From positions 124,001-188,000 of the forward strand of contig NZ_PYWB01000004.1 in the NCBI RefSeq assembly GCF_003056345.1: DNA of 64,000 nt, read 5' to 3'. The DNA comes from Devosia submarina. Its GTDB lineage: Bacteria; Pseudomonadota; Alphaproteobacteria; Rhizobiales; Devosiaceae. Shown here piece by piece: positions 16,453 through 25,348 of the stretch; within the stretch, counting starts at the first letter, position 1; each line of letters starts with the position of its first letter. Under the pieces are notes generated by a model that worked only from the letters and a program-made list of their open reading frames with translations, did not search any database and was not told where the DNA came from. The translations under genes and the position numbers were made by a program.

Positions 16453-17151
16453 CTAGCCTATATAGCGCCGGTCATGCACCCAGCCATCGCGCCATTCCCG
16501 CTCCAGAACGGCGCGGCGCTTGCCATAGCGTTCCTCGGTGACGCTAAGCGTTGTGATCCGATCGGTGCGGAAATGACGGAAGGCTGAACGCAGGCAACAC
16601 CATGCCGCTATCGTTTGCTTGCCTTCATAATAGGCCAGTTGCACAGGCCAGATGGTCCGCTCGGTGCAATTGCCGGCTTCGTCTTCATAGCCGACGGAAA
16701 TGGCACGCTCATTGCGCATGGCGAGCCGGACATCGCCCAGGATCGGCATGGGCTTTTTTTCGGCCCAGACAGCAACGGGCCAGAGGCCAGTGTCGTTGAT
16801 GCGGTCGCGCAAATCCTCGGGCGATGCGGTGGCAATCTTGGCCAGGGCATTCTTGGCGGCCGCGCCCAGGCCATCATCGGGCTGGGCGCCTACCCAGCGC
16901 GCACCAAGCACAAGAGCCTCCAGTTCTTCGGGTGTAAACATCAGCGGAGGCAGAAAGAAGCCGGGTTTCAGCATGTAGCCCACTCCCGCTTCGCCATCGA
17001 TGGGCGCGCCCAAGCCGATAAGGGTCTGGATGTCGCGATAAAGCGTGCGCACGGACACACCCTGCTCCTGGGCAAGGGCCGCGGCGGTGACGGGGCGGCG
17101 GTGGCGCCGCAGGGCATCCATGACGGCAAACAACCGCTCGGTCTTGTCCAT
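16453..17151 (-). CDS. YafY-type HTH/WYL-domain transcription regulator
   Basis: The N-terminal winged helix (about residues 1-60: ERLFAVMDALRRHRRPVTAAALA, then VSVRTLYRDIQTL) precedes a WYL domain with the C-terminal extension (about 130-232, ending WVHDRRYIG). Such regulators sense small ligands through the WYL fold and often control a neighbouring VOC/glyoxalase gene. I use the ATG at 17151 (232 residues), preceded by GGGGGAG; the 13-residue extension upstream is not typical. The expected partner gene on the other side of the promoter appears to be only a stub (17402-17464). Confidence 0.9.
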   Translation of the reverse strand: MDKTERLFAVMDALRRHRRPVTAAALAQEQGVSVRTLYRDIQTLIGLGAPIDGEAGVGYMLKPGFFLPPLMFTPEELEALVLGARWVGAQPDDGLGAAAKNALAKIATASPEDLRDRINDTGLWPVAVWAEKKPMPILGDVRLAMRNERAISVGYEDEAGNCTERTIWPVQLAYYEGKQTIAAWCCLRSAFRHFRTDRITTLSVTEERYGKRRAVLEREWRDGWVHDRRYIG

Positions 17152-17466
17152 GGTGCATGCTCCCCCAAACCGTTGCCCCGTGCCCGCCAATCAGGCGATT
17201 CGCTCCGGAAAGGAGCAGATCTCGCGCCTAGTGGCGTTGGGTGTTTCAGGGGCCGGAAGATGCCGCCGCCGAGCGGCTCTGTCCAGCGTACAATAGGGCG
17301 TAAGCGGTGTACGCGCCTTTGCGGAAGCGGAATTGCCGGTCGCCGAATGGTGCTTGTGGGTAAAGGCTCCATGATCTGTTCTCCAAGGAACTGGAGCCAT
17401 CATGGAGCCGCGTCTGGTCAGCCTATGGCAGCAGGAAAGCTTGCGTGGGCAGGGCCGCCTTTAGGA
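17152..17466. other. 315-bp gap between the WYL regulator and galM
   Basis: It holds the promoter region of the WYL regulator and a 20-codon stub described separately. I see no RNA gene, strong hairpin or longer reading frame with gene-like composition. Confidence 0.5.
17402..17464 (+). pseudogene. Possible remnant of a VOC/glyoxalase gene start
   Basis: A 20-codon frame begins MEPRLVSLWQQES and stops at 17464. It has AAGGA upstream and lies exactly where YafY-type regulators usually have a divergent VOC-family gene. Its first residues resemble common VOC openings (MEPR-SLITLG), but the resemblance ends after about eight residues, three bases before the galM end. It could equally be a chance frame. 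Confidence 0.25.
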
Positions 17467-18477
17467 TCAGGCGATCTCGAATTCGCACCAATGGCTGTAG
17501 GGCCGCTCGGGGGAATAGATGATGTTGGGGAAGTGTGGATGGTGTAGCGCATTGGCAAATACCTGGTCTTCGAGGCAGAAGCCGGAATGCTTGGGGTAGT
17601 GCTTGCCGCCAAGACCCGGCAAGGAAACCTTGGTCCAGACACCATTGTAGATCTGCAGCCCTGGCCGGTCGCTCCAAAGCTTGAGCGTCAAATCCTCGTC
17701 CGGTGAGACCACGGTAGCGATGGGATCATGCAGGCTCCGGCCGGTGTCGAGCACAAGGCCGATATCATAATCGATCGGCGCGCCACTGCTATCGCGCATG
17801 GTGCGCGCAATGCGCAGATCATAAGGCGTGTTGGCCGATGGCAGGATGGCGCCGGTGGCGACAAGATCGGAGCCCAGTTCGGTATAGGCGCTGGAATTGA
17901 CCTGATATTTGTGGTCCAGCACGAGATCGGTCGTGCCCAGATTGAAATATTGGTGCTGCACAAGGCTGATCGGCGTGCGGCGATCGGTAGTGGCGGAAAG
18001 TTCCAGGCGCAGTCGGTTGCCGCGCAGGGTGTAGGTGGCGGAGAAATTCACGTTGCCGGGATAACCCATGGCGCCATCGGGGCTGAAATGGGTGAAGCGC
18101 ACGGCATTGTTGGCCTCGTCCAACTCGGCCGTCCAGACCTGCCGGCCCAGACCTTCCGCACCGCCATGCAGGTGAAGCGGCCCATCATTGGGTGGAAGTT
18201 GATAGGTCTTGCCATCAAGGGTGAAGCTCGCGCCCTGGATGCGGTTCGCAACGCGCCCGGCAAGGGAGCCGAAATGGGGGCTTTGTTCGGGATAGGCGTC
18301 GAAATGGTCAAAGCCCAGGACAACGGAGCGCTCACCGCCCTTGACCGGAACGCGCCAGTCGCGCACCACAACGCCGTAATTGATCAGGTCGACCGAGACG
18401 CCCGTGTCGCTCACAAGGCGGAACTGGTCCACGCGCTTGCCCTGGTAATCGCCGAATGCGGAAACTGCGATAGCCAT
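17467..18477 (-). CDS. galM: Aldose 1-epimerase (mutarotase)
   Basis: GalM interconverts the alpha and beta anomers of aldoses. The conserved substrate-binding region NRIQGASFTLDGKTYQL leads to LHLHGG with a catalytic histidine, and HQYFNLG holds the second. GFCLEDQ carries the catalytic glutamate. I use the ATG at 18477, preceded by AGGAGGG, for 336 residues; a 44-residue upstream extension would run through the promoter of the divergent regulator. Next to the xylose genes, it may speed xylose anomer conversion for the isomerase (inference). Confidence 0.93.
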   Translation of the reverse strand: MAIAVSAFGDYQGKRVDQFRLVSDTGVSVDLINYGVVVRDWRVPVKGGERSVVLGFDHFDAYPEQSPHFGSLAGRVANRIQGASFTLDGKTYQLPPNDGPLHLHGGAEGLGRQVWTAELDEANNAVRFTHFSPDGAMGYPGNVNFSATYTLRGNRLRLELSATTDRRTPISLVQHQYFNLGTTDLVLDHKYQVNSSAYTELGSDLVATGAILPSANTPYDLRIARTMRDSSGAPIDYDIGLVLDTGRSLHDPIATVVSPDEDLTLKLWSDRPGLQIYNGVWTKVSLPGLGGKHYPKHSGFCLEDQVFANALHHPHFPNIIYSPERPYSHWCEFEIA

Positions 18478-18601
18478 CGCCGGTGCCCTCCTGTCAAAAC
18501 GGGAGAAGCTGTAGCCTGCTTTAACTGCGTGCTGCAACGTCACACTTGACCTTTTCTGCACACTTGCCAAAGACTTTGCCCAAATATCCCTGGGAGACAG
18601 C

Positions 18602-19645
18602 GTGAACAAAATTGGGGTCCATCGCCGTGCAACCGTTCACGATGTAGCGCGGGCGGCAGGCGTTTCGCTGGCAACAGTGGACCGCGTCTTGAACAACCGG
18701 CCCGGCGTGCGCAGCGCAACGGCGGAAAAAGTTGAGGCAGCCATTGCCGAAATCGGCTTCCAGCGCGATCTGTCTGCGTCGCTCCTGGCGCGGGCGCGCA
18801 ATCTGGCGCTGACCTTTGTTATTCCCGATGGCACTAATGAATTCATGGCCAGCCTTGCCGGGGCCGTGGAGCGTCGCGCGAGCCAGGCGCTGAATGATCG
18901 CATGCAAATCCAGACCCTGCGGGTGCAGCCGCTCGATGCAGCAGCGCTGGCGCGCAGCCTTGATGGCCTGCATCCGCGCAATTGCGACTGCGCGGTGATT
19001 GTAGCAAGTGAAGAAGCGTCCGTGCTGGCCGCCGTCGACAGCGCCACACGGCGTGGCGTGATGGTGATGACGCTGGTGTCCGACCTGCCGGGCTCGCTGC
19101 GCCGGCAATTTATCGGGATCGACAATGTAGCCGCAGGACGCACGGCGGCCTCCTTGCTGGGCCGCTTCATGCCTCAGGGTGGCAAGCTCGCCGTGATTGC
19201 CGGCTCGCTGCACCTGCGCGACCATGCCGACCGGCTCAATGGGTTTCGGCAAGCGTTGGAGGCGGAGTTTCCGCAGCTGGAGCTGATCGGGCCCATCGAA
19301 GGTCATGACGAGCGCCCGCAAACCGAAGCGATTGTTGCCGATCTCTTGCGAATGCATCCAGATCTTGGCGGTCTTTATAATCTTGGTGCCGGAAATGCCG
19401 GGCTTGTGGCAGCGCTGGAAAAATCCGGGCGTGCCCGGCGCATCCGCGTGATCGCGCATGAATTAACCGAACCCACGCGGCAGGGGCTCGAATCGGGAGC
19501 GATCGACGTGGTGCTGGACCAGAACCCGGATGGCGAAATTCGGGAGGCCATTGCGGCAGCGCGTGGCCTGGCTTTGGGCGCAAATGGCGCACTGGTCAGT
19601 AACCCCATTGAAATTGGGATTTTCCTGCGCGACAATCTGCGCTAA
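18602..19645 (+). CDS. LacI-family regulator, probably of the xylose genes
   Basis: The LacI-type helix-turn-helix is at residues 10-35 (ATVHDVARAAGVSLATVDRV), followed by the hinge. The ligand-binding domain covers about 65-347 and resembles periplasmic sugar-binding proteins (FVIPDGTNEFMASLAGAV, then FIGIDNVAAGRTAASLLGRF). The GTG start has GGGAG upstream. It is divergent from galM and 92 bp before xylB, so it is the natural candidate for controlling galM and xylBA. The sugar effector cannot be read from sequence; xylose is inferred from neighbours. Confidence 0.9.
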   Translation: MNKIGVHRRATVHDVARAAGVSLATVDRVLNNRPGVRSATAEKVEAAIAEIGFQRDLSASLLARARNLALTFVIPDGTNEFMASLAGAVERRASQALNDRMQIQTLRVQPLDAAALARSLDGLHPRNCDCAVIVASEEASVLAAVDSATRRGVMVMTLVSDLPGSLRRQFIGIDNVAAGRTAASLLGRFMPQGGKLAVIAGSLHLRDHADRLNGFRQALEAEFPQLELIGPIEGHDERPQTEAIVADLLRMHPDLGGLYNLGAGNAGLVAALEKSGRARRIRVIAHELTEPTRQGLESGAIDVVLDQNPDGEIREAIAAARGLALGANGALVSNPIEIGIFLRDNLR

Positions 19646-19722
19646 GAAGCGCGCCGTTCACCGCACTGGCGTGGCCCAAAAAAGGGCCGGGAGGATTTTC
19701 CGATGGTTTGCATTCCACGTTG

Positions 19723-19738
19723 TGAGGTACGTACCTCA
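19723..19738. promoter_or_regulatory. Perfect 16-bp palindrome touching the xylB start codon
   Basis: TGAGGTACGTACCTCA is fully self-complementary, and its last A is the first base of the xylB ATG. It contains the only purine-rich ribosome-site candidate (GAGG). It may be an operator for the LacI-type regulator, or a hairpin hiding the ribosome site. Confidence 0.55.
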
Positions 19739-21201
19739 TGACTTATCTTGGCATCGATATCGGCACATCTGGCGTCAAGGCGCTGTTGATCGACGAAAAT
19801 GGGGTGGCGCTGGGCGAAGCCTCGGCTGCCGCCGTTGAGCCGACGCGGCCGCAACCCGGCTGGTCCGAGCAGAACCCGGCCGATTGGTGGACGGCGACGC
19901 TGGGCGCGATCGACAAGCTTGGGGAGAAACATCCCTCCGAGCTGGCATCTGTCAAGGGCATTGGCCTTTCCGGGCACATGCATGGCGCGACCTTGCTGGG
20001 CAAGAACGACGAAGTGCTGCGCCCCTGCATCCTTTGGAACGATGGTCGCTCGGCTGCCGAATGCGCGGAAATGGAAGCGGCGCTTCCTCGTCTGCGCGAA
20101 ATCGCCGGCAATATCGCCATGCCGGGCTTTACCGCGCCCAAGATTGCCTGGGTGCGCAAGCATGAGCCCGAGGTGTTCAGCAGGATCGCCAAGGTGCTTT
20201 TGCCCAAGGCCTATGTGCGCCTCTTGCTAACGGGCGAGCATGTGGAAGAAATGTCGGACGCGGCGGGCACGCTGTGGCTAGATGTCGCCAAGCGCGACTG
20301 GTCCGACGAGCTTTTGGCCGTGACGGGTCTCACCCGCGAACACATGCCGCGCCTTGTGGAAGGGTCAGCCGTTTCGGCGACGCTCAAGCCTGAGCTGGCT
20401 GGACGCTGGGGCATGTCGGGCTCGGTTGTGGTGGCTGGCGGGGCAGGGGACAATGCTGCGGCAGCATGTGGCATCGGTGCGGTTCGGCCGGGCGAAGGTT
20501 TCGTTTCGCTGGGCACATCGGGCGTCCTGTTTGTGTCCAACGACAAGTTCCGCCCCAATACGCAAGGGGCCGTGCACGCCTTTTGCCATGCCATTCCTGA
20601 CACCTGGCACCAGATGGGTGTGATCCTGAGCGCGACCGATTCGCTGAACTGGCTCTCCCGCATGACGGGGCAGAAGCAGGCCGATCTGGCTGGCGCGGCC
20701 GAGGCTGGGTTCAAGGGACCGGGTGAGGCGATCTTTTTGCCGTATCTTTCCGGTGAACGCACGCCGCACAACAATGCCCGTGCCCGTGGTGCATTCGTGG
20801 GCCTGAGCCAGAGCACGGAACCGGCCCAGCTTGCGCAGGCCGTGATGGAAGGCGTGAGCTTTGCCATGCGCGACTGCCAGCGCGTGCTCCATGACGCGGG
20901 GACGCAAATCAACCGGCTGCTCGCCGTTGGCGGCGGCTCGCGTTCGGCGCTGTGGCTCAAGCTCCTTGCCACCAATCTCGACATGGAAATAGCGCTGCCC
21001 GAGGACGGTGATTTCGGCGGAGCACTAGGGGCGGCACGGCTAGCGCTGTGCGCAGCCGAAGGCGCCGATCCGCAGGCCGTGATGACCATGCCGCCCATTA
21101 AAACCACTATTGCGCCCGACAAATCTTTGTCGGCCGCCTATTCCGATCAATATGCGCGCTATCGCGCGCTCTACCCTGCCATCGAGGAGGCACGTCAGTG
21201 A
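19738..21201 (+). CDS. xylB: XylB, xylulokinase
   Basis: XylB phosphorylates D-xylulose to xylulose 5-phosphate, feeding the pentose phosphate pathway. It is an FGGY kinase: [11 protein letters not shown] near the N terminus, [12 protein letters not shown] (substrate contact), ILWNDGRS, and [12 protein letters not shown] with the catalytic aspartate. The C-terminal [17 protein letters not shown] closes the nucleotide fold. Length 487 is normal. The start abuts a perfect palindrome. Its TGA overlaps the xylA start, so the pair is co-translated. It follows the LacI-type gene. Confidence 0.97.
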   Translation: MTYLGIDIGTSGVKALLIDENGVALGEASAAAVEPTRPQPGWSEQNPADWWTATLGAIDKLGEKHPSELASVKGIGLSGHMHGATLLGKNDEVLRPCILWNDGRSAAECAEMEAALPRLREIAGNIAMPGFTAPKIAWVRKHEPEVFSRIAKVLLPKAYVRLLLTGEHVEEMSDAAGTLWLDVAKRDWSDELLAVTGLTREHMPRLVEGSAVSATLKPELAGRWGMSGSVVVAGGAGDNAAAACGIGAVRPGEGFVSLGTSGVLFVSNDKFRPNTQGAVHAFCHAIPDTWHQMGVILSATDSLNWLSRMTGQKQADLAGAAEAGFKGPGEAIFLPYLSGERTPHNNARARGAFVGLSQSTEPAQLAQAVMEGVSFAMRDCQRVLHDAGTQINRLLAVGGGSRSALWLKLLATNLDMEIALPEDGDFGGALGAARLALCAAEGADPQAVMTMPPIKTTIAPDKSLSAAYSDQYARYRALYPAIEEARQ

Positions 21202-22505
21202 CTGATTTTTTCAAGGGCATTTCGCCGGTCAAGTTTGAAGGCGCAGAGAGCACCAATCCGCTCGCCTATCGCCACTACAACAAGGACGAAATGGTCCTGG
21301 GCAAGCGGATGGAAGACCATATCCGCCCCGGCGTCGCCTATTGGCACACCTTTGCCTATGAGGGCGGCGACCCCTTTGGCGGCCGCACCTTTGATCGCCC
21401 CTGGTGGGACAAGGGCATGGAAGGCGCACGGCTCAAGGCCGACGTAGCTTTCGAGCTGTTCGACCTCCTGGATATTCCCTTCTTCTGCTTCCACGACGCC
21501 GACATCGCTCCTGAAGGTGCAACGCTGGCTGAATCGAACCGCAATGTGCGCGAGATCGGCGAAATCTTTGCCCGTAAGATGGAAACGAGCCGCACCGAGC
21601 TCCTTTGGGGTACGGCAAACCTCTTCAGCAATCGCCGCTACATGGCGGGTGCTGCGACCAATCCTGATCCCGAAATCTTCGCCTATGCCGCTGGCCAGGT
21701 GAAGAACGTGCTGGAGTTGACCCACGAGCTGGGCGGCGCCAACTACGTGCTCTGGGGTGGTCGCGAGGGGTATGAGACCCTGCTCAACACCAAGATCGGC
21801 CAGGAAATGGACCAGATGGGCCGCTTCCTCAACATGGTCGTCGAGCACGCTGAAAAGATCGGCTTCAAGGGCCAGATCCTGATCGAGCCAAAGCCACAGG
21901 AGCCCAGCAAGCACCAATACGACTTCGACGTCGCGACGGTCTATGGCTTCCTCAAGAAGTACGGCCTTGAAACCAAGGTGAAGTGCAACATCGAAGTTGG
22001 CCACGCATTCCTTGCCAACCACTCCTTCGAGCACGAGCTGGCGCTGGCTGCATCGCTGGGCATTCTTGGCTCCGTCGATGCCAACCGCAACGATTTGCAA
22101 TCCGGCTGGGACACCGACCAGTTCCCCAACAATGTGGCTGAAACCACGCTCGCCTTCTACCAGATCCTCAAGGCCGGTGGCTTGGGCAATGGCGGCTGGA
22201 ACTTCGACGCTCGCGTGCGCCGCCAGTCGCTTGATCCCGCGGATCTACTGCATGGCCACATCGGTGGTCTCGATGTGCTTGCCCGTGGCCTCAAGGCTGC
22301 GGCCGCAATCATCGAGGACGGCACCTATGACAAGGTTGTCGACGAGCGCTATGCCGGCTGGAATGCAGGCATGGGCAAGGACATCCTTGATGGTAAGCTG
22401 AGCCTAGCCGACCTCGCAGCCAAGGTCGAAAGCGACAACATCAACCCGCAGCCGCGTTCGGGCCAGCAGGAATATCTGGAAAACCTGATCAACCGCTTCG
22501 TCTAG
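21198..22505 (+). CDS. xylA: XylA, xylose isomerase
   Basis: XylA converts D-xylose to D-xylulose. [10 protein letters not shown] contains the active-site histidine region, [10 protein letters not shown] and [14 protein letters not shown] the metal and substrate contacts, and [16 protein letters not shown] the metal-binding acidic residues. [15 protein letters not shown] follows near the C terminus. Length 435 fits class II enzymes. The GTG start overlaps the xylB stop (GTGA). A palindromic repeat lies between it and the xylosidase gene, which probably belongs to the same transcript. Confidence 0.97.
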   Translation: MTDFFKGISPVKFEGAESTNPLAYRHYNKDEMVLGKRMEDHIRPGVAYWHTFAYEGGDPFGGRTFDRPWWDKGMEGARLKADVAFELFDLLDIPFFCFHDADIAPEGATLAESNRNVREIGEIFARKMETSRTELLWGTANLFSNRRYMAGAATNPDPEIFAYAAGQVKNVLELTHELGGANYVLWGGREGYETLLNTKIGQEMDQMGRFLNMVVEHAEKIGFKGQILIEPKPQEPSKHQYDFDVATVYGFLKKYGLETKVKCNIEVGHAFLANHSFEHELALAASLGILGSVDANRNDLQSGWDTDQFPNNVAETTLAFYQILKAGGLGNGGWNFDARVRRQSLDPADLLHGHIGGLDVLARGLKAAAAIIEDGTYDKVVDERYAGWNAGMGKDILDGKLSLADLAAKVESDNINPQPRSGQQEYLENLINRFV

Positions 22506-22524
22506 TAACCACGACGCTTCAGTC

Positions 22525-22634
22525 GTCCACCTCCCCCCTTGCGGGGGAGGTCGGGAGGGGGGCGTGCAAGCCACAGGATTGCGGGCGAGCCAACCCCCAC
22601 CCTTGATCCCTCCCCGCAAGGGGGAGGGTGTCGA
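22525..22634. repeat. Palindromic repeat, CCTCCCCC/GCGGGGGAGG type
   Basis: Two long arms face each other. The left is a CCTCCCC-type hairpin at about 22529-22550 with a GGGAGGGGGG tail. The right is CCCCCACCC followed by CTCCCCGCAAGGGGGAGGG ending near 22627. It fills the xylA-xylosidase gap. Similar fragments are near 36824 and 54147. Confidence 0.6.
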
Positions 22635-22662
22635 CTGCATCTGCAGCGCAAAGGCTCAAAAA

Positions 22663-24273
22663 ATGCCCCAGATTACCAATCCCATTCTGCCCGGCTTTAA
22701 TCCGGATCCGTCCATCTGCCGCGTGGGCGATGATTACTATATCGCCACCTCCACCTTCGAGTGGTTTCCCGGCGTGCAGATCCATCATTCGGTGGACCTC
22801 GCCAATTGGGACCTGGTCTGCCGCCCGCTCAATCGCAAGACGCAGCTCGACATGCGCGGCGATCCCGATTCATGCGGTGTTTGGGCCCCTGACATCACCC
22901 ATGACGGCGAGAAGTTCTGGCTCGTTTATACCGATGTGAAGCGCAAGGACGGCTCGTTCAAGGACGCGCACAACTACATCGTCACGGCCGACAATATCGA
23001 AGGCCCCTGGTCCGACCCGATCTATATCAACTCGTCGGGTTTCGATCCTTCCCTGTTCCACGATGATGATGGCCGCAAGTGGTTCGTCAACATGATGTGG
23101 GACCACCGCACGCGGCCCTTGAAGTTCGCCGGCATCGCGCTGCAGGAGTTTGATCCCAAGCAGGGCAAGCTCGTTGGCCCACGCACCAACATCTATCAGG
23201 GCACCGACCTCAAGCTCGTGGAGGGCCCGCACCTCTACAAGCGCAATGGCTGGTATTACCTGCTGACCGCAGAAGGGGGCACGGCATATGATCATGCCTG
23301 CACCTTTGCCCGCTCCCGCACGATCGACGGACAATACGAAACCCACCCGGACAAGCACATCCTCACGTCCAAGGACGCGCCGTTCGCCGCCATCCAACGC
23401 GCCGGCCATGGTGATCTGGTGGAGACGCCAGATGGAAAGACCTATCTGGTTCATCTTGGTGGCCGTCCGACGACGCAGGAACGCCGTTGCGTTCTGGGCC
23501 GCGAAACTTCGATCCAGGAAGCCTATTGGGGCGAGGACGACTGGATTCACGTGAAACAGGGGCCGGTTCCGTCCCTCCACGTGGAAGTGCCCGGCACGTT
23601 CGATAACGACAAGTACTGGGCCGAGCAGCGCTACACATTCGAGAATGGCCTCCATAAGGATTTCCAGTGGCTGCGTACGCCGGAATCTGAGCGCATCTTC
23701 ACGACAGAAGGCGGCAAGCTGCGCCTTTTTGGCCGTGAATCCATCGGATCCTGGTTTGAGCAGGCCTTGGTTGCGCGTCGGCAAACGCACTTCTCCTATG
23801 ACGCCGAGACGGTGCTGGATTTCTCGCCCACCGATGAGCGGCAGTTTGCCGGTCTTACTGCCTATTATTCGCGCTATAATTTCTTCTACCTGACCGTTTC
23901 GGCTCACTCCGACGGCCAGCGCGAATTGCTGCTGATGAGCTCGGAAATCAGCTGGCCCGATGGCAATCTCAGCTTCCCGGCCGAGCCGGTGCAGATCCCC
24001 AACGAAGGCAAGGTCAAGCTGGCCCTCACCATCCGCGGACCCAAGCTGCAGTTCTTCTATGCTCTGGAAGGGCAGGAGCTGCAGCCAATCGGCCCGGTGC
24101 TCGACGCCTCGATCCTCTCGGACGAGTGTGGTGGCCATCAGGCCCATGGCAGCTTTACCGGCGCCTTTGTGGGTGTTGCTGCAAGCGACCTCAACGGCAC
24201 GGCGATGCCAGCCGATTTCGACTACTTCGTTTATCGTCCCGTTCGTCACGAAACGGATCGCTACGAGATCTAG
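22663..24273 (+). CDS. GH43 family beta-xylosidase
   Basis: Beta-xylosidases of GH43 release xylose from xylo-oligosaccharides. The opening NPILPGFNPDPSICRVGDDY gives the five-bladed propeller and catalytic base aspartate; EGPHLYKRNGWYYLLTAEGG holds the catalytic acid. The C-terminal half (about 330-536) is the beta-sandwich domain of the GH43_11-like type. There is no signal peptide, so it probably acts in the cytoplasm on imported oligosaccharides. The ATG at 22663 (536 residues) has AAAGG upstream. A parS-like site lies inside the gene. Confidence 0.93.
   Translation: MPQITNPILPGFNPDPSICRVGDDYYIATSTFEWFPGVQIHHSVDLANWDLVCRPLNRKTQLDMRGDPDSCGVWAPDITHDGEKFWLVYTDVKRKDGSFKDAHNYIVTADNIEGPWSDPIYINSSGFDPSLFHDDDGRKWFVNMMWDHRTRPLKFAGIALQEFDPKQGKLVGPRTNIYQGTDLKLVEGPHLYKRNGWYYLLTAEGGTAYDHACTFARSRTIDGQYETHPDKHILTSKDAPFAAIQRAGHGDLVETPDGKTYLVHLGGRPTTQERRCVLGRETSIQEAYWGEDDWIHVKQGPVPSLHVEVPGTFDNDKYWAEQRYTFENGLHKDFQWLRTPESERIFTTEGGKLRLFGRESIGSWFEQALVARRQTHFSYDAETVLDFSPTDERQFAGLTAYYSRYNFFYLTVSAHSDGQRELLLMSSEISWPDGNLSFPAEPVQIPNEGKVKLALTIRGPKLQFFYALEGQELQPIGPVLDASILSDECGGHQAHGSFTGAFVGVAASDLNGTAMPADFDYFVYRPVRHETDRYEI
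23543..23558. promoter_or_regulatory. parS: parS site 7 (asymmetric, inside the xylosidase gene)
   Basis: GGATTCACGTGAAACA, encoding part of WIHVKQ in the GH43 gene. It contains GATTC (GANTC). It lies about 16.7 kb from the origin candidate. Confidence 0.7.
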
Positions 24274-24283
24274 AACTCACATG

Positions 24284-24317
24284 GGGCTGCTATCCCTTGG
24301 GGTGGCAGCCCTTTGTT
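24284..24317 (+). terminator. Probable terminator of the xylose operon
   Basis: GGGCTGC (24284-24290) pairs with GCAGCCC (24305-24311) across a 14-base loop, followed by the T-rich TTTGTT. It lies 11 bp after the xylosidase stop. Confidence 0.55.
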
Positions 24318-24439
24318 CACGTTTCGCCGAACCGGGGCGACAATCGAGCGTCCCGGCGCTAAGCTTTGCATCTAGCTGGTCGCGGGTACGCGGACTATCA
24401 GCGGGCCTAGCGGCCTCCCTTGATGGAGAGCTCACGGCC

Positions 24440-25255
24440 ATGTCCAATTTTCATGTTGTTTCCGGCGCGGGCGATAAGCTCGACATGCCGATGATCCGCA
24501 CTATTTCCACGTCCGATGTGTTCGACGCGCTGCGGCAGGGTGCCGCCGACTTCTGGGAGAAACCTAGCCATTACGCCATGCTGGTGCTGATCTATCCCGT
24601 GATCGGCATTGTGCTCACCGTACGGATGAACGGCTATCACACCTGGCCGCTGCTTTATCCGCTGATCGGTGGCTTTGCTCTCATAGGTCCATTCGCAGCC
24701 CTTGGGCTCTATGAGATTTCCAGGCGCCGGGAGCAGGGGCTCGATACATCCTGGCACCACGCCTTTGACGCGCTGCGCTCCCCCGCCATCGGTTCGATTG
24801 CGGCGCTTGGTGCCATGCTGCTTGTGCTGTTTACCCTATGGTTGACCTCGGCTCAGGCGCTCTATGAGAGCATGTTCGGCTCCTCCCCGCCGCGCACCCT
24901 CCCTGCCTTGTTCGGCCAAGTGCTAGGGGAGCCAGCGGGGATGAGCCTGCTGATCATCGGCTCGGCGCTGGGCGCGCTGTTTGCCCTTGTTACGCTCTGC
25001 ACCACCGTGATTGCCTTTCCGCTGCTGCTGGATCGCGATGTCGGCGCCTATGTGGCGGTGGAGACCTCCTTCCGGGCCGTGCTGCGCAATCCCGTGCCCT
25101 TGCTGGTTTGGGGCATTATCGTGGGCGCAGGGCTGTTCCTTGGATCGCTGCCGCTCTTTGTTGGACTGGCTGTGGTCATCCCCATTTTTGGCCATGCGAC
25201 CTGGCACCTTTATCGCAAGCTCGTGGAGCCAGCCTCGGCCATTCGTGGCCTTTAG
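24440..25255 (+). CDS. DUF2189 family membrane protein
   Basis: A 271-residue membrane protein with about six hydrophobic segments (roughly residues 45-62, 72-92, 115-140, 165-192, 215-240 and 240-258). The family-type features are ISTSDVFDALRQGAADFWEKPS near the start and GLYEISRRREQGLDTSWHHAF. DUF2189 has no established function. The start at 24440 is chosen because homology begins there; the long open frame upstream is only the shifted xylosidase sequence. It stands alone between the xylose operon terminator and mutS. Confidence 0.85.
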   Translation: MSNFHVVSGAGDKLDMPMIRTISTSDVFDALRQGAADFWEKPSHYAMLVLIYPVIGIVLTVRMNGYHTWPLLYPLIGGFALIGPFAALGLYEISRRREQGLDTSWHHAFDALRSPAIGSIAALGAMLLVLFTLWLTSAQALYESMFGSSPPRTLPALFGQVLGEPAGMSLLIIGSALGALFALVTLCTTVIAFPLLLDRDVGAYVAVETSFRAVLRNPVPLLVWGIIVGAGLFLGSLPLFVGLAVVIPIFGHATWHLYRKLVEPASAIRGL

Positions 25256-25348
25256 GGGCAAGTAAGCGGGCAAAATCCCTTGGCGTCGGTTGGATTCCCC
25301 GGATGAAAGTCTTAAGGTCCCTGCTTCCCTGCAGAGACCTTTTGCCCG

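Noticed and set aside
18477..18609. Long N-terminal extension of galM
   Set aside because: It would run through the LacI-type gene's promoter, and the AGGAGGG site marks the shorter start.
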